Shown one piece after another: positions 61,780 to 64,000 of a stretch of 64,000 nt of DNA (the first letter of the stretch is position 1; each line of letters begins with the position of its first letter). The position numbers were made by a program, and so were the translations under genes. Location: the NCBI GenBank assembly GCA_002441285.1, contig DJVR01000064.1, positions 1 through 64,000 of the forward strand, written 5' to 3'. The notes beneath the pieces were generated by a model. The model had not been told where the DNA came from. It saw nothing but the letters and a program-made list of their open reading frames with translations, and made no database searches. The DNA is from Candidatus Atribacteria bacterium UBA6251. Its GTDB lineage: Bacteria > Atribacterota > Phoenicimicrobiia > Phoenicimicrobiales > Phoenicimicrobiaceae.

Positions 61780-61915
61780 AGGAAAAGATTATTTAATTTA
61801 CCAATTGACCGATTAAAGATACAAGTTACAAGATAATTCAGTTAGCCTGTTATCCGGTTTACCAGTCTGCCGGTCTACGATTCTGAATAAATTCATATAT
61901 GTGGGTATAAGTGTT

Positions 61916-61972
61916 CTGGATTCCCGCTTTCGTAGGAATGAAAAGAAGAGTGCGGGAATGACAATTAGTTAA
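61916..61972. repeat. REP element CTGGATTCCCGCTTTCG type
   Basis: CTGGATTCCCGCTTTCGTAG then GAATG...TGCGGGAATGAC. It is an incomplete inverted repeat of the GTCATTCCCGC family; a small palindromic relative lies at 39649. Confidence 0.75.
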
Positions 61973-62015
61973 GAAGTGATGAAATTAATAACGGGGTATG
62001 GGGTGGTGCATAATC

Positions 62016-62753
62016 ATGAAGTCTTATATTATAAAAATCGAACTACTTAATTCAGATCCACTAATATGGAGAAGAGTGATCCTACCAGCAGGTGCTACTT
62101 TTAACCGGCTTCATGAGGTGATTCAGTCGGTGACAAACTTTAAAAGCGGATACCCTGTTGGGGATTATCATCTTTATGAGTTTGATCTAAAAGAAGAGAA
62201 CATTAGGGTAACCAATGATGAAAAGGTATACCAGGAACATCTTCATTTCAAGCAAAATAGAAAAGCATATGAAGAAAGACTGAGGACAATGCCTCCCGAC
62301 ATCGCTGAGTTTGAGATAGCACATCAAGAAAGCCTTAAAGTTGAAGTACGCAAACCTAAAGGACTGAAGATCGATGAATACATCGAAAAGCATAAAGAGA
62401 TTATTTACAATTACGATTTTGGTGATAATTGGCAGTTCATCGTGAGGCTTGAGGACATTGTAGATGATTATTACTTTGGTTATCCAACATTACTTGATGG
62501 GGCAGAGACCGCGCCGCCAGAAGATGCAGGTGGACTATCTGGATTCTATGAATTCTTGAAAGTTTACCAGGATGAGAAGCATCCAGAGCATAACGAAATT
62601 AAGGCATGGGCAAAAGAGCAGGGTTTCGAAGAATATGATCCTGAAAGGATTAATGATATTATAAAGAACCTTAGCTACAAGAAAACAGAATGGGATAAAA
62701 TCAATCATAATAGATATAGGATTATTGAGGATAAGTATCGCAAGAACCATTAG
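62016..62753 (+). CDS. pRiA4b ORF-3-like protein
   Basis: A 245-residue protein of the plasmid pRiA4b ORF-3 family: MKSYIIKIELLNSDPLIWRR and VILPAGATFNRLHEVIQSVT, then YNYDFGDNWQFIVRLEDIV and DGAETAPPEDAGGLSGFYEF. The function is not known; the genes are often near transposons (IS1096 passenger). GGGGTGGTG lies upstream; the ATG at 62016 is favoured over 61998 because of family length. Its TAG stop lies in the loop of a small palindrome (62743-62763), and a fragment reads on in the same frame after it. Confidence 0.85.
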   Translation: MKSYIIKIELLNSDPLIWRRVILPAGATFNRLHEVIQSVTNFKSGYPVGDYHLYEFDLKEENIRVTNDEKVYQEHLHFKQNRKAYEERLRTMPPDIAEFEIAHQESLKVEVRKPKGLKIDEYIEKHKEIIYNYDFGDNWQFIVRLEDIVDDYYFGYPTLLDGAETAPPEDAGGLSGFYEFLKVYQDEKHPEHNEIKAWAKEQGFEEYDPERINDIIKNLSYKKTEWDKINHNRYRIIEDKYRKNH

Positions 62754-62763
62754 GGACGGTTCT
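62743..62763. repeat. AGAACC-N9-GGTTCT palindrome at the pRiA4b ORF-3 stop
   Basis: AGAACC (62743-62748) and GGTTCT (62758-62763) pair around a loop that contains ATTAGGGAC and the TAG stop codon. This wording resembles REP units of other bacteria. Confidence 0.65.
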
Positions 62764-62957
62764 GTAAAGTTTATTCAACTATCAGTTTTCGTGACTTTGG
62801 TAATTATGATGCTGTAAAAGGAAAGCTACTCCGTGTTGCATGTGGATTCTATAAACTTTCTGAATACAGTGAATTCTTAGGAGAAGAAATCGCTGTAGAT
62901 CCAGCTGAGGTCGCTAAGGCTTATGCCTGTGCAAATCAATGGACTAATGGTCGTTAG
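62763..62957 (+). pseudogene. C-terminal fragment of an unidentified gene
   Basis: A frame without a start reads YSTISFRDFGNYDAVKGKLL, then RVACGFYKLSEYSEFLGEEI and AVDPAEVAKAYACANQWTNG, ending in TAG at 62955. It is in the same frame as the upstream pRiA4b-like gene, separated by one stop. The wording looks like real protein, but I do not recognise the family. It is probably a truncated gene rather than a readthrough product. Confidence 0.5.
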
Positions 62958-62969
62958 TATTTAGTAAAA

Positions 62970-63070
62970 TCCCCACCTTAGTCCTCCCCCTGCAAGGGGA
63001 AGGAAATAAGAAGTAGACAGGCGAGACGCCTGTCCAACAGATGCTGATGATAACAGGTGAGACGTCTGTT
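62970..63070. repeat. Cluster of three palindromic repeats
   Basis: CCCCACCTTAGTCCTCCCCC with TGCAAGGGGAAGG (62971-63005, inverse of 38271-38312), then GACAGGCGAGACGCCTGTC (63016-63034) and AACAGGTGAGACGTCTGTT (63052-63070), two related 19-base palindromes. A GTCGTTAGTATTTAGT unit is at 62952-62967. Confidence 0.75.
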
Positions 63071-63080
63071 TTATTAATTA

Positions 63081-63893
63081 CTAATTTATTTTCAGTTCCT
63101 TATCATTTATATTTAGCATTACCACTCTTCCCGATACTACTTTAAAGATATCTTTAACTTTTTCTTTATTTGCTTTGTTATTGCCAATTGCATCTAAAAT
63201 ATCTCTTCTGAATTTATGTATATGCTGTATTATTCGAGTATAGATAGCATCTTCATCATCTTTTTTCCAAATTTCATCTAATATATTATCATAACTTACT
63301 ATTTTTTTCTATGTTGGGCTAAAAGATAGAGTAGGGAAAACCCTTTGGCGGTAACTTTTATCTCTTGCCCTTGAAAGATGACTCGGTCGGGGCGGTGTCG
63401 GTCGATTTCTAAGATGGTTTTCGGTTGTCGGTTTCTAGTTTTTGGTTTGTTGTTTTTTGTTGGAGATAGGTTAGAGAAGAGATCAAGTTTTTGTTTAATT
63501 CTTTTTATTAATTTTTCCGGAAGCATATGTTTTAAGTCTTCCTCTGACAATTGCCTTAAACATTCTTCGTTGGTGAAACCTTCTCTTACTAAGATTCTTA
63601 TATAATTCCTATTTAATCCTCTTATATATAGTTACGCTAATTCTAAACCTTCTTCTTCTACACCTATATCTAATCTTTTAGAAAGTATTTTAATTTTTTC
63701 TAAACCCTTGGGATTGTCTTTAGCCCAACCTATGCTCTCCACAACTGCTGCTAAGCTATCTGCTAACCAGGAAAAGCTCTTTCCTAATCTCTGGATAGAA
63801 TTAGCCTGAAGGCCATATTTTTGTTGAATGCTTTTAATTTCTCTATTTTCTATCCAATCATAAAGAGAAGAGATAGCTGAGAAAATAAAATTG
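63081..63893 (-). pseudogene. C-terminal part of a Ski2/Hel308-like helicase fused to a winged helix, decayed
   Basis: On the minus strand from about 63880 one reads SLYDWIENREIKSIQQKYGL, then NSIQRLGKSFSWLADSLAAV, a TAA after LELA (about 63638), then LYIRGLNRNYIRILVREGF. This is similar in pattern to the ratchet/helix-hairpin-helix end of Ski2-family helicases. A winged helix of the OmpR type follows (VIFQGQEIKVTAKGFSLLYL), a frameshift at an A7 run near 63305, then IVSYDNILDEIWKKDDEDAI and VVSGRVVMLNINDKELKIN to TAG at 63081. The N-terminal helicase core is absent. No intact product is possible. Confidence 0.6.
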
Positions 63894-64000
63894 CTAAGAA
63901 ATCATGGACGGATAAGCAAGAAATATGAGCATGAAATAGAGGGTTACAGTAGTAGATTGGATAATTTGCAGGCAGCAATATTAAGAGTTAAGTTAAGGCA
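63888..64000 (+). pseudogene. 5'-truncated DegT/DnrJ/EryC1-type aminotransferase, running off the window
   Basis: The frame reads KLLRNHGRISKKYEHEIEGY and then SSRLDNLQAAILRVKL to the end of the window. This is the conserved middle of DegT/DnrJ/EryC1 sugar aminotransferases (HGR..KYEHE..G.NSRLD.LQAAIL). The first 230 or so residues are missing, replaced by the minus-strand helicase remnant, so it looks like a truncated gene. The downstream end is beyond the window. Confidence 0.7.

Noticed and set aside
62535..62750. Minus-strand frame across the pRiA4b ORF-3 gene
   Set aside because: Antisense of a recognised protein with no own signals.

Overview
The window is AT-rich DNA from a diderm bacterium. 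It carries outer-membrane and lipopolysaccharide (LPS) export genes (TamB, BamA, Skp, FabZ, LptB, LptC, LptA, LptD, a LptF/G permease), many lipoproteins, and a porin whose mature N terminus is an S-layer-homology (SLH) domain. The SLH porin, the DUF3084 protein beside lptB and the many remnant genes suggest a deep-branching uncultured diderm, with Atribacterota a reasonable guess. That placement is inference; no rRNA or tRNA gene was seen.

Layout. 311-9267: envelope-biogenesis operon tamB-bamA-skp-fabZ-lptB-DUF3084. 9345-11465: SLH porin with its own promoter, a long leader holding a possible coupled short ORF, and a strong terminator. 11741-16058: exported proteins, including a caspase-fold and a clostripain-fold lipoprotein, both clan CD. 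16074-22203: lptC and lptA, split by a decayed MNT/HEPN toxin-antitoxin pair, then lptD and lptF on the other strand. 22375-27795: TPR proteins, an ECF sigma factor and an anti-sigma factor carrying a CBM48-like domain. 28040-31255: a cysteine-rich lipoprotein with a long, possibly structured leader, then two CXXC thioredoxin-fold lipoproteins. 31411-36529: a duplicated lipoprotein plus O-antigen-ligase/TPR module, each copy damaged in a different gene. 36740-44473: AAA ATPase, Wzz-like protein, VapBC, a third CXXC protein, phosphohexomutase and diguanylate cyclase.

44894-60655 is an exopolysaccharide/O-antigen cluster. A MarR-type regulator has two matching promoter/palindrome units, one before its own gene and one before a 640-base leader to ugd. 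Then come a flippase, a methyltransferase, the dTDP-rhamnose genes, a polymerase and four glycosyltransferases. Sugar activation (phosphohexomutase, RmlA-D, Ugd), assembly, flipping, polymerisation and chain-length control can be joined into one pathway.

60735-64000 is a decaying zone: an internally deleted archaeal-type sugar-phosphate transferase, a pRiA4b ORF-3-like gene, a helicase/winged-helix remnant on the minus strand and a 5'-truncated DegT aminotransferase running off the edge, among many dispersed palindromes.

The strongest unusual theme is repeats. At least two REP-like palindrome families sit at gene ends, degenerate AACTAACC-like tracts fill intergenic space, and repeats have entered coding sequence in frame (ugd, rmlB, perhaps the mutase). 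I see no clear undescribed defence system. The best candidates for new biology are the regulated EPS leader, the cysteine-rich/CXXC lipoprotein locus and the coding-sequence repeat insertions.
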